Source: JAIRLS01 sp031551935 (GTDB lineage Bacteria; Bacteroidota; Bacteroidia; Bacteroidales; UBA4181). From it: a stretch of DNA of 26,461 nucleotides. Position 1 is the stretch's first letter. Each line of letters opens with the position of its first letter. The stretch is from contig JAVBMZ010000136.1 of NCBI GenBank assembly GCA_031551935.1, positions 1 through 26,461 on the forward strand. Reading direction: 5' to 3'. This document shows positions 17,015 to 24,112 of the stretch, one piece after another. Position numbers and translations under genes: made by a program. The notes beneath the pieces were generated by a model, which was given only the letters and a program-made list of their open reading frames with translations, was not told the origin of the DNA and searched no databases.

Positions 17015-17035
17015 ATTCAAAAATTTCTAATTCAA
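17015..17035 (-). repeat. AT-rich leader repeat before tetR
   Basis: Second copy of the 21 nt element at 16342-16362, one mismatch. It ends 11 nt upstream of the tetR ATG. Confidence 0.55.
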
Positions 17036-17052
17036 AATCCCATTTAATAATA

Positions 17053-17066
17053 AATGAATATTCATT
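17053..17066. promoter_or_regulatory. Probable TetR operator
   Basis: Perfect 14 bp palindrome AATGAATATTCATT, followed by another CATT (17067-17070). It is centred about 55 nt upstream of the tetR ATG, where an autoregulatory operator is expected. Similar TGAATATTCA palindromes are common operators of TetR/AcrR proteins; binding here is inferred. Confidence 0.6.
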
Positions 17067-17252
17067 CATTATCAAAAATGATGCCAAAATGATACCTATT
17101 TTTATTAAAAAGTCGCTTTATGATAAGAAATAGTTAATCCGTTAGCTGTTAAAACCTTAATCAACTTTGATTTGTTATCATATTTTTTGTAGCCATACAA
17201 TGCTAATTTTTGAAAGCTTACCTCCTAAATCTGTTTGTGTTTGTAATAATGT

Positions 17253-17357
17253 TTTAATGTATACATTAAATAATTTAATATACATCTTAATATATTTAAT
17301 ATTTACCACAACATATTTAATGTATATCTTAATATTTTTAATGTATCTATTAAAACA
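17253..17357. repeat. Array of TTAATGTATA-type palindromic units
   Basis: The array starts with a perfect 18 bp palindrome TTTAATGTATACATTAAA (17253-17270). Then come TTTAATATACATCTTAA (17274-17290) and TTTAATGTATATCTTAA (17316-17332), 15 of 17 identical and 42 nt apart. It ends with TTTTAAT/ATTAAAA around 17337-17356. The region is extremely AT-rich but ordered, more like clustered protein-binding sites than random sequence. Confidence 0.55.
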
Positions 17358-17615
17358 ATATGTGTTGTTATGATTTTAGAAATGAATATCGGAGAAATGA
17401 ATGATAATTTTGTCACAAAGCATTACCTATTTGAACTTTTGGATAAGTTTGTCTCCGTTTTTCAAAGGATAACTTTTGAGCAATCGAATAATATATTACC
17501 TTAGCGGCGTGTGAATATCATTGTAGATGAGAAGTAATGAAACGCCTCATAGCGCTTTTATTGATAAAATATTCAGGTCAATATTGGATATGTTGCATAT
17601 GTAAATCGACACAGA

Positions 17616-18641
17616 ATGTTACATCAGACACAAATACAGTCGATTCTTCATTTGAAAAAGGAATTGTTATTACCCAGGCAGATTGTGATTACGACACATC
17701 AAGGGCCTGATGGCGATGCTATGGGTGCATCATTAGCTTTATACCATTTTTTGAAAAAACAGGGACATCATGTAAGTGTGATCACTCCAAATGATTATCC
17801 GGAATTTTTACAATGGCTTCCATCTAACGGGGAAGTGATTAATTATCTGCGGCAAAAGTCTGTGGCGGAAACTTTGGTCGGGCAGGCAGCGTATATTTTT
17901 CACTTGGACTACAACAGTATTAAACGTAGTGCCGACATGGTACGTGTATTGAAGAAGTCGACGGCTGTTAGGATACTAATCGATCATCATCTTAACCCAG
18001 ACTTATCGGTTAAATATTTGTTTTCGGAAATTGAGGTTAGTTCTACGTGCGAATTACTATATCAAATCATGAAAGAATGGGATGTCAATCTGATAGATAA
18101 AGACATTGCTACTTGTATATATACCGGCATCATGACGGATACAGGGTGTTTTTGTTATCGAAGTGCCACTGCACAAACATTTATGATTGCATCCGAGTTA
18201 ATGAGCTATGATATTGATCGTTCCGGAATATATGATAAAGTATATGACAATTATTCGGAGGATCGCATGAAACTGATGGGGTATTGCCTTAATGAAAAAA
18301 TGGAGGTTTTTCCCGAATTCCATGCTGCTTTGATTAGCCTGGATTTGAAAGAGCAGCAGCGGTATAATTTTGTGGTAGGTGATTCGGAAGGCTTTGTGAA
18401 CCTGCCATTGTCTATCAATGGAATTCGATTTACCGGTTTTTTTCTTGAGAAAGAAGACAAAATTAAGCTTTCCTTCCGTTCGAAAGGTAATTTTTCTGTC
18501 GATGCTTTCGCCAGAAAACATTTTAGCGGGGGCGGACATTTGAACGCTTCCGGGGGAGATTCTAAACTTTCTTTAAAAGAGGCGGTACAGAGGTTTCGTG
18601 AATTACTACCTTCCTACAAAAAAGAACTGGATGAAGACTGA
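17616..18641 (+). CDS. nrnA: DHH/DHHA1 phosphoesterase, NrnA-like
   Basis: A 341-residue cytoplasmic phosphoesterase of the NrnA family (oligoribonuclease and/or pAp phosphatase; some members cleave cyclic dinucleotide products). Metal-binding motifs are present: THQGPDGDAMGAS (His28, Asp32, Asp34), HLDYN near 96, IDHH at 122-125 and the GIMTDTG motif near 170. The C-terminal DHHA1 domain ends in HFSGGGHLNASGG, the substrate-binding glycine motif. Substrate choice within the family is not decidable here. The stop overlaps the start of the FKBP gene by 11 nt, so the two are translationally coupled. Confidence 0.92.
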   Translation: MLHQTQIQSILHLKKELLLPRQIVITTHQGPDGDAMGASLALYHFLKKQGHHVSVITPNDYPEFLQWLPSNGEVINYLRQKSVAETLVGQAAYIFHLDYNSIKRSADMVRVLKKSTAVRILIDHHLNPDLSVKYLFSEIEVSSTCELLYQIMKEWDVNLIDKDIATCIYTGIMTDTGCFCYRSATAQTFMIASELMSYDIDRSGIYDKVYDNYSEDRMKLMGYCLNEKMEVFPEFHAALISLDLKEQQRYNFVVGDSEGFVNLPLSINGIRFTGFFLEKEDKIKLSFRSKGNFSVDAFARKHFSGGGHLNASGGDSKLSLKEAVQRFRELLPSYKKELDED

Positions 18642-19203
18642 AAAAGTCGCGGATGGCAAGTTGTCAGATATTTATCTGCCGCTTATAGTTATTGTGGTGG
18701 TGATGGTTGCCGTTTTTGGATGCCGCCGTTATCATACCCAACAACCGGAACCGGATACGGCTACGCAGGAACGTCAACAAAAAGAGACCTTAATGCGCAT
18801 TAACCGGCAATTGGTCGACAAAGACGCTAAAAAAATTGCAGATTTTGCGAAACATAAGGGCTGGAAGATGCAAGTAAGCGAATCGGGCTTATGGTATATG
18901 GTCTATGAACATGGAAAGGGAATAAAAGCAACTACTGATAAAGTTGCAGAAGTAGCTTATACCATATCATTGTTAGATAGTACTATTTGCTATTCTTCGG
19001 AACAATCGGGAATGAAGACATTCCGGTTGGGGCAGGGCGGTGTTGAATCCGGGTTAGAAGAAGGCGTATTATTGATGCATGTTGGGGACAAGGCACGGTT
19101 CATTATGCCACCGCATTTAGCGCACGGATTGACAGGGGACGACAATTGCATTCCCCCTCGTACTATCATTCTTTATGAAGTAGAACTACTTGAGCTCAAA
19201 TGA
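18631..19203 (+). CDS. gldI: FKBP-type peptidyl-prolyl isomerase lipoprotein, GldI-like
   Basis: A 190-residue lipoprotein that should catalyse prolyl isomerisation outside the cytoplasm. ATG at 18631 lies inside the last codons of nrnA and gives MKTEKVADGKLSDIYLPLIVIVVVMVAVFGC, whose VFGC is a proper lipobox. The frame's earlier start at 18598 adds 11 residues. After a charged linker, the FKBP domain spans ~75-190: TDKVAEVAYTISLLD, then GGVESGLEEGVLLMHVGDKARFIMPPHLAHG and IPPRTIILYEVELLEL. It resembles GldI of gliding Bacteroidota. Non-gliding relatives keep such a protein, so gliding should not be inferred; a folding role for exported proteins is likely. Confidence 0.85.
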   Translation: MKTEKVADGKLSDIYLPLIVIVVVMVAVFGCRRYHTQQPEPDTATQERQQKETLMRINRQLVDKDAKKIADFAKHKGWKMQVSESGLWYMVYEHGKGIKATTDKVAEVAYTISLLDSTICYSSEQSGMKTFRLGQGGVESGLEEGVLLMHVGDKARFIMPPHLAHGLTGDDNCIPPRTIILYEVELLELK

Positions 19204-19243
19204 ACATCTAACTATTGACATAGAGCAAAGCCAGTACTGATGG

Positions 19244-20764
19244 TCAAACTATATTTAACATTTTCACTGTTGCCTTGATGGCTGATACTGTTTGATCGGG
19301 CTCCAATCCACGGGTTTTGAACTCACGTCCATTGACGGTTTGCCATGTGATAACGGTTTCCACGAGTGCGTCGGTGCGGCCACCTGGCGGGATAGTTACC
19401 ACATAATCGATTAATTTGGGTAATTTTTTATTGAGCGGCGCATAAATTTTTTGCAACGCATTCATAAAGGCATCATATTGTCCGTCACCGGCGGCTGTTT
19501 CTTCGTAACATTTGCCGTCTACTTCAAGGCTAAGTGTAGCAGATGATTTCAATCCTTCAGCTACATTCAGCGAATAGTTACGCACCTTGATATGTTGCCC
19601 GATACCTTCGCTTTGTAAAACATCTGAGATGATGTAAGGAAGATCTTCTGCGGTAACATTCTCTTTGCGGTCGCTCAGTTCTATCACTCGACTGGTAACG
19701 TGCTGCATAGCTTCTGGGTCGAGCTGAATGCCAAGTTCCTCGAGATTTTTGATGACATTTGATTTTCCAGCAGTTTTACCCAGTGCATATTTACGGACAC
19801 GCCCGAAACGTTCTGGAAGCAAGTCATTATAATACAACTTATCTTTGTTATCGCCATCGGCATGTACGCCACAGGCCTGTGTGAAAACATTTTCACCTAC
19901 TACGGGTTTGTTTGCAGGGATGCGGATGCCGGAAAAGGTTTCCACCATTCGGCTAAGCAACGTGAGTTTCTCTTCATTAATATTGAGTTTGACATCAGTG
20001 TGATCTTTTAATACAGCCACAATGCTTGCCAAGGATGTATTACCGGCACGTTCGCCAAGTCCGTTGACGGTGGCGTGTATGCAGCTAATACCCGCCTTGA
20101 CGGCAGCCAGAGAATTGGCAACAGCTAAATCATAATCGTTATGTGCATGGAAATCAAAATAAACATTAGGATAACGTTTGCACATCTCTTCGCAAAAACT
20201 GAAAGTTTCATCAGGCGCCAATATCCCCAATGTATCAGGTAACATAATACGTTGTAATGGGGTGTCTTTAAGATTATCCACCAAGTAAAACACATAATCT
20301 TTAGAATGGCGCATGCCATTACTCCAATCTTCCAGATAGAGGTTGGCTTTCATATTTGATTGTGTCACTGTTTCAATAGCTTTCCGAATATCAGCTACAT
20401 GCGCTTCAGGTGTTTTACGAAGTTGACCCTTGAGATGTTTCATGGACCCTTTACTGAGCAGATTCACCACTTTGGCGCCGGCGTCGCGTATCCAATCAAT
20501 GGATTGTGTACCATCTATGAAAGCCAGTACTTCTACTTGTTCCAGCCGTCCTGTTTTTTCAGCCCATTCGGTAATACGTTTTACGGCTTCCAGTTCGCCT
20601 GCAGATACTCGTGCTGAAGCAACCTCGATACGGTCTACTTTTACCTCTTCGAGCAACAAACGCGATATATGTAACTTTTCGGCTGCGGTGTAGGCCACAC
20701 CCGATGTTTGTTCCCCATCGCGCAGGGTGGTATCCATGATTTCGATGGTACGGTTGTTTTGCAT
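19244..20764 (-). CDS. 2-isopropylmalate synthase/citramalate synthase family protein
   Basis: A 506-residue LeuA-superfamily enzyme that condenses acetyl-CoA with a 2-oxo acid. Motifs: DTTLRDGEQTSG (catalytic Arg15-Asp16), the metal-binding HAHND around residue 210 and NGLGERAGNT. The middle linker has GVHADGDNKDKLYYNDLLPERFGR. The C-terminal regulatory domain (~390-506) ends with PPGGRTDALVETVITW and RGLEPDQTVSAI. From memory, Bacteroidales carry this longer paralogue beside leuCD in addition to a canonical leuA. It could make isopropylmalate or citramalate; sequence alone does not decide. Last gene of the operon; a 62 nt AT-rich spacer follows leuD. Confidence 0.85.
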   Translation of the reverse strand: MQNNRTIEIMDTTLRDGEQTSGVAYTAAEKLHISRLLLEEVKVDRIEVASARVSAGELEAVKRITEWAEKTGRLEQVEVLAFIDGTQSIDWIRDAGAKVVNLLSKGSMKHLKGQLRKTPEAHVADIRKAIETVTQSNMKANLYLEDWSNGMRHSKDYVFYLVDNLKDTPLQRIMLPDTLGILAPDETFSFCEEMCKRYPNVYFDFHAHNDYDLAVANSLAAVKAGISCIHATVNGLGERAGNTSLASIVAVLKDHTDVKLNINEEKLTLLSRMVETFSGIRIPANKPVVGENVFTQACGVHADGDNKDKLYYNDLLPERFGRVRKYALGKTAGKSNVIKNLEELGIQLDPEAMQHVTSRVIELSDRKENVTAEDLPYIISDVLQSEGIGQHIKVRNYSLNVAEGLKSSATLSLEVDGKCYEETAAGDGQYDAFMNALQKIYAPLNKKLPKLIDYVVTIPPGGRTDALVETVITWQTVNGREFKTRGLEPDQTVSAIKATVKMLNIV

Positions 20765-20826
20765 GGTAATGCTCTTTAAATTAAGAATTAAGAGTTGAAA
20801 ATTAAGAATTTAAAGAAATAGATTTT

Positions 20827-21417
20827 TTAATTTTTAATTCTTTCGTACGCTTCAATATCATTCTTGATGCTCAACAGGTAATCAATGTCATCATATCCAT
20901 TGAGCAAACAAGTTTTTTTGTATGGATTAATATCAAAAGATTCTTTTTCGCCGGTTGAAAGCAAGGTAATTTCTTGCTTTTCGAGGTCGACGTGGATTTT
21001 TGTTTTCGGGTCTTTTTCTACGGCAGCAAAAATCTTTGCCAGAAAGTCAGGACTTACCTGTACGGGAAGCAATCCGTTATTCAAAGCGTTATTTTTGAAA
21101 ATATCTGCAAAGAAGCTGGATACGACGGCACGGAAACCATAATCGAAGATTGCCCATGCAGCATGTTCGCGGCTCGAACCGCTACCGAAGTTTTTACCGC
21201 CAACGAGTATCTTACCTGAATAGGTCGGATTGTTGAGTACAAACGAAGCAATAGGTTGGTTATTTTTGTCATACCGCCAATCACGGAATAGGTTTTCGCC
21301 GAATCCATCGCGGGTAGTCGCTTTCAGGAACCGTGCGGGGATGATTTGATCGGTATCCACGTTTTCAACAGGTAACGGGACAACAGTGGTTTCAAGGGTG
21401 ATGAACTTTTCAGCCAT
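20827..21417 (-). CDS. leuD: 3-isopropylmalate dehydratase small subunit
   Basis: A 196-residue small subunit that pairs with LeuC to isomerise 2- to 3-isopropylmalate in leucine synthesis. Characteristic segments: VENVDTDQIIPARFLK at the N-terminus, ILVGGKNFGSGSSREHAAWAI (the swivel-domain substrate loop) near 75, and FADIFKNNALNNGLLPV. Length is normal and all motifs are intact. It is separated from its partner leuC by ilvE and lysA, which is unusual since leuC and leuD are normally adjacent. The A-rich leader ends ATTAAAAAATG. Confidence 0.96.
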   Translation of the reverse strand: MAEKFITLETTVVPLPVENVDTDQIIPARFLKATTRDGFGENLFRDWRYDKNNQPIASFVLNNPTYSGKILVGGKNFGSGSSREHAAWAIFDYGFRAVVSSFFADIFKNNALNNGLLPVQVSPDFLAKIFAAVEKDPKTKIHVDLEKQEITLLSTGEKESFDINPYKKTCLLNGYDDIDYLLSIKNDIEAYERIKN

Positions 21418-21481
21418 TTTTTAATATTTTTGATTTTTAATTATTTACTAAGGACTTCACTGAGTTTTCGATTTTTGATTA

Positions 21482-21566
21482 TGGAACGCTGATAACAAGG
21501 ATTGCACTGAAAATTACAGTTAAAACATCTGTGAAAATCTGTATTATCTACGTTGTTAGTGTTCTA
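21482..21566. repeat. TAGAACAC palindromic repeat, copy A (lysA-leuD junction)
   Basis: Imperfect palindrome of ~85 bp. The outer arms are TGGAACGCTGATAAC (21482-21496) and GTTGTTAGTGTTCTA (21552-21566). They pair at 11 of 15 positions, and the four differences are all transitions. Inner segments TTACAG (21515-21520) and CTGTGA (21529-21534) pair roughly around the centre. It overlaps the last codons and the TAA stop of lysA. Confidence 0.75.
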
Positions 21567-22878
21567 CCCCATCAATTTCTGATGTTATAGAACATTGTTT
21601 ACTGATCAAATCCTGATAGTTTTCACGTTCGCGAATCAGGATGATTTTATCTTTATCCACCAGATATTCGGCAGGCCTTGTTTGTGCATTATATTGGCTG
21701 GACATAACCATTCCATAAGCGCCGGCAGTGAAAATAGCCAACCTGTCAGTCGGTTGTACCGGTGGTAATTTTCTCCCTTTTGCCAAATAATCACTGGATT
21801 CACATATTGGGCCGACAATATCACATTCTATTGATCCTTCAAAGTCTACATTTAGCGCCCGTTTGACCTCAGAAAATGGAGCGTCGGTTTTAATCGGCCA
21901 AATAAAATGTTCGGCATCATAAAGAGCAGGTCTTATCAAATGATGCATTCCTGTATCCGTAATGATAATATGTTTATGATGATCGGTCTTCTTTACATAT
22001 TGGACAGAAGTGACAAGGATTCCTGCATTGGCAGAGATGGTTCTTCCCGGTTCTATGATGATTTTAATACCATTATGGACAAGTGGTTTTAGTAAAGGCA
22101 CTATTACTTTCGAATATTCATCCCATGATGGTGATGTTCCTTCTTCGTAATCAGCCGCATATCCTCCGCCAATATCTACATATTTGATTGAAAAACCTTT
22201 TGATTTTAATTTTTCAGTCAGTTCTATTATTTTTCCAATAGCTTTTGCATAAGGATCTGCTGAATATATAGGAGAGCCTATGTGTATGTGCACTCCAACA
22301 AGTCTCAAATAATTACTTTGCCCATAAGTTTCAAAAAAATGGAGCGCTTGGTCGATATCAATACCAAACTTTCCACCTTTCTTGCCTGTTGTTGTTTTTG
22401 TGTGCGTATTTTTATCATATTCATTGGGATTAACCCTAAGTAATGCATTCATTACTTTGTTCTTTCGAGCGGCAATTTTCTCAATTTGAATGAATTCCGG
22501 TTCTGATTCTACATTAAAAAAGCCAATTCCATGATCAATTGAAAATTCTATTTCTTCAAGAGTTTTTCCCACTCCTGCATAAACAATCCTCTCAGCAGGT
22601 ACGCCTGCAGTTTTGCTCAGAAATAATTCCCCACCACTGACAATGTCCATTCCGGATCCAAGGTCAGCTAAGCCTTTTAAAATTGTAATGTTGTTACATG
22701 TCTTTACGGCAAAACAAATCAATGGATCTAATTCCTTAAAACTTTCTTTAAATCTTAGATAATGCTCCTTAAAAGTATTCCAAGAATATAAATAAAAAGG
22801 AGTTTTAAAATGAGATAACCGATTTACATCAATTTCTTCACAAAATAAATTCCCGTTATAATATTTAAAATAATCCAT
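21556..22878 (-). CDS. lysA: Diaminopimelate decarboxylase
   Basis: A 440-residue PLP enzyme of the alanine-racemase-fold group that converts meso-diaminopimelate to lysine. The PLP lysine lies in CFAVKTCNN (near residue 58). HIHIGSPI, the glycine loop DIGGGYA and the phosphate-binding EPGRTI follow; the substrate/dimer segment is VGPICESSDYLAKGR, and GAYGMVMSSQYN closes the C-terminal barrel. Related carboxynorspermidine decarboxylases were considered, but GPICESSD favours LysA. It interrupts the leucine/branched-chain operon and is visibly more AT-rich than its neighbours. Its final residues (VEH) and stop codon are encoded by repeat copy A. Confidence 0.88.
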   Translation of the reverse strand: MDYFKYYNGNLFCEEIDVNRLSHFKTPFYLYSWNTFKEHYLRFKESFKELDPLICFAVKTCNNITILKGLADLGSGMDIVSGGELFLSKTAGVPAERIVYAGVGKTLEEIEFSIDHGIGFFNVESEPEFIQIEKIAARKNKVMNALLRVNPNEYDKNTHTKTTTGKKGGKFGIDIDQALHFFETYGQSNYLRLVGVHIHIGSPIYSADPYAKAIGKIIELTEKLKSKGFSIKYVDIGGGYAADYEEGTSPSWDEYSKVIVPLLKPLVHNGIKIIIEPGRTISANAGILVTSVQYVKKTDHHKHIIITDTGMHHLIRPALYDAEHFIWPIKTDAPFSEVKRALNVDFEGSIECDIVGPICESSDYLAKGRKLPPVQPTDRLAIFTAGAYGMVMSSQYNAQTRPAEYLVDKDKIILIRERENYQDLISKQCSITSEIDGVEH

Positions 22879-22910
22879 TTTTACATTTTCGATTTTTAAT
22901 TTTTGATTGA

Positions 22911-22994
22911 TGGAACACAGACGGAACAGGTTATACTGAAATTCACAGTTGAAATACCTGCGGAACTCGTGCCGTCTGTGTTGTCAGCGTTCTA
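22911..22994. repeat. TAGAACAC palindromic repeat, copy B (ilvE-lysA junction)
   Basis: Same family as copy A. The strongest pairing is ACACAGACGG (22915-22924) with CCGTCTGTGT (22972-22981), perfect over 10 bp. Beyond the right arm, TGTCAGCGTTCTA continues to 22994. The TAG stop codon of ilvE (22992-22994) is the outer TAG of the repeat. On the lysA side it abuts the A-rich leader AATCAAAAATTAAAAATCG. Confidence 0.75.
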
Positions 22995-24011
22995 TTCCAG
23001 CAATGTCACCCAGCCGTATGGGTCGGGTTCATCGCCGTATTGGATGGCGCGAAGTTCCTGATACAATTTAGTGGAAACCGGGCCAGCTTTTTTATCCTTA
23101 CTAAATACAAACGATTTGTTTTTGTCGATATCATCGATTCTTTCTATCGGACTGATAACCGCAGCTGTTCCGCAAATACCAACTTCTTCAAAGGTATCCA
23201 GTTCCTCCACGTGAATTTGTCTTCGTTCCACATTCAGGCCCATATCAGTTGCCAGCCGTATCAGGCTATCATTGGTGATGGATGGCAATATTGATGGAGA
23301 GAGCGGCGTAACATAAGTATTGTTCTTGATGGCAAAGAAATTGGCTGGACCGCCTTCGTCGATGTATTTCTTTTCTCTTGGATCGAGATATAACACTGCC
23401 GAATAGCCCATTGAGTGGGCTTTTTCGCCGGCTACTAATCCGGCGGCATAGTTGCCACCAATCTTGTAACAACCAGTTCCCTGTGGGGCTGCACGATCGA
23501 ATTGCCGAAAAATAGCCAAAGCTGTTGGTGTAAAACCTGTTTTAAAATAAGGACCAACCGGGGTGACAAAAACAACAAATAAATATTCGCAAGCAGGTTT
23601 TACGCCGACCTGTGCACTAGTACCGATCAAAAGCGGACGAATGTAAAGCGATGCACCACTTTCGTATGGAGGCACATATTTTTCATTCAATTTTACCGCC
23701 TTGAGTACTGCTTCTTCGAAGATTTCGACAGGCAATTCAGCCATAGCAATTCCACGGCATGACGATTGCATGCGTAAGGCATTTTCCCTGACCCTGAAAA
23801 TCCGAATATTGCCATCTTTCCCCCTGAAAGCTTTCAATCCTTCAAAGGCTTCCTGTCCATAATGGAGACAAGTGGCCGCCATGTGGATGTCAAGAATTTC
23901 GGAGGTGGTTTCTTGCGGCTTACTCCAATGTCCATCCTTATAGTAACTCCTCACATTATAATCTGTTTTGAAGTACCCGAAAGGAAGGTTTTTCCAATCA
24001 ATATTTTCCAG
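22992..24011 (-). CDS. ilvE: Branched-chain amino acid aminotransferase, CTG start
   Basis: A 339-residue class-IV PLP aminotransferase that makes leucine, isoleucine and valine from their 2-oxo acids. Motifs: AATCLHYGQEAFEGLKAFRG, LYIRPLLIGTSAQVG and CYKIGGNYAAGL with the PLP lysine, then DEGGPANFFAI and the late EVGICGTAAVISPI. An ATG/GTG/TTG-only reading would start at GTG 23954, removing conserved sequence. The frame continues upstream as LENIDWKNLPFGYFKTDYN, the family's standard N-terminus, where the first residue is normally Met. Here it is CTG (24011-24009); an in-frame TAA lies at 24023-24021. CTG is the likely start, giving the normal length. Confidence 0.85.
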   Translation of the reverse strand: MENIDWKNLPFGYFKTDYNVRSYYKDGHWSKPQETTSEILDIHMAATCLHYGQEAFEGLKAFRGKDGNIRIFRVRENALRMQSSCRGIAMAELPVEIFEEAVLKAVKLNEKYVPPYESGASLYIRPLLIGTSAQVGVKPACEYLFVVFVTPVGPYFKTGFTPTALAIFRQFDRAAPQGTGCYKIGGNYAAGLVAGEKAHSMGYSAVLYLDPREKKYIDEGGPANFFAIKNNTYVTPLSPSILPSITNDSLIRLATDMGLNVERRQIHVEELDTFEEVGICGTAAVISPIERIDDIDKNKSFVFSKDKKAGPVSTKLYQELRAIQYGDEPDPYGWVTLLE

Positions 24012-24026
24012 TTTTGCTAATTATTA

Positions 24027-24110
24027 TAGAACACTGACGACAATGATTGCACTGAATATTATAGTGAAAAACAGTGAATATCTGCGCGATTTCGTGTAGT
24101 CTGTGTTCTA
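24027..24110. repeat. TAGAACAC palindromic repeat, copy C (leuC-ilvE junction)
   Basis: Outer arms TAGAACACTGACGAC (24027-24041) and GTAGTCTGTGTTCTA (24096-24110) pair at 13 of 15 positions. It begins (minus strand) 2 nt after the leuC stop and ends 15 nt before the ilvE CTG, so it fills the junction almost completely. Confidence 0.78.
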
Positions 24111-24112
24111 TT

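Larger units (their letters stand above)
17005..17615. other. Divergent intergenic region tetR / nrnA
   Basis: Non-coding, 611 nt, very AT-rich. It contains a leader repeat (17015-17035), the probable TetR operator (17053-17066) and the TTAATGTATA palindrome array (17253-17357). It also has a possible nrnA -7 element, TAAGTTTG (17444-17451), without a clear -33. A 68-codon open frame across the array encodes low-complexity I/L/Y sequence and is not called as a gene. Confidence 0.6.

Noticed and set aside
17167..17373. 68-codon open frame rich in Ile, Leu and Tyr
   Set aside because: Its composition follows directly from the AT-rich palindrome array it crosses; there is no recognisable family or convincing start.
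22992..23954. GTG at 23954 as the ilvE start
   Set aside because: It would drop 19 residues that match the conserved family N-terminus and give an unusually short protein.
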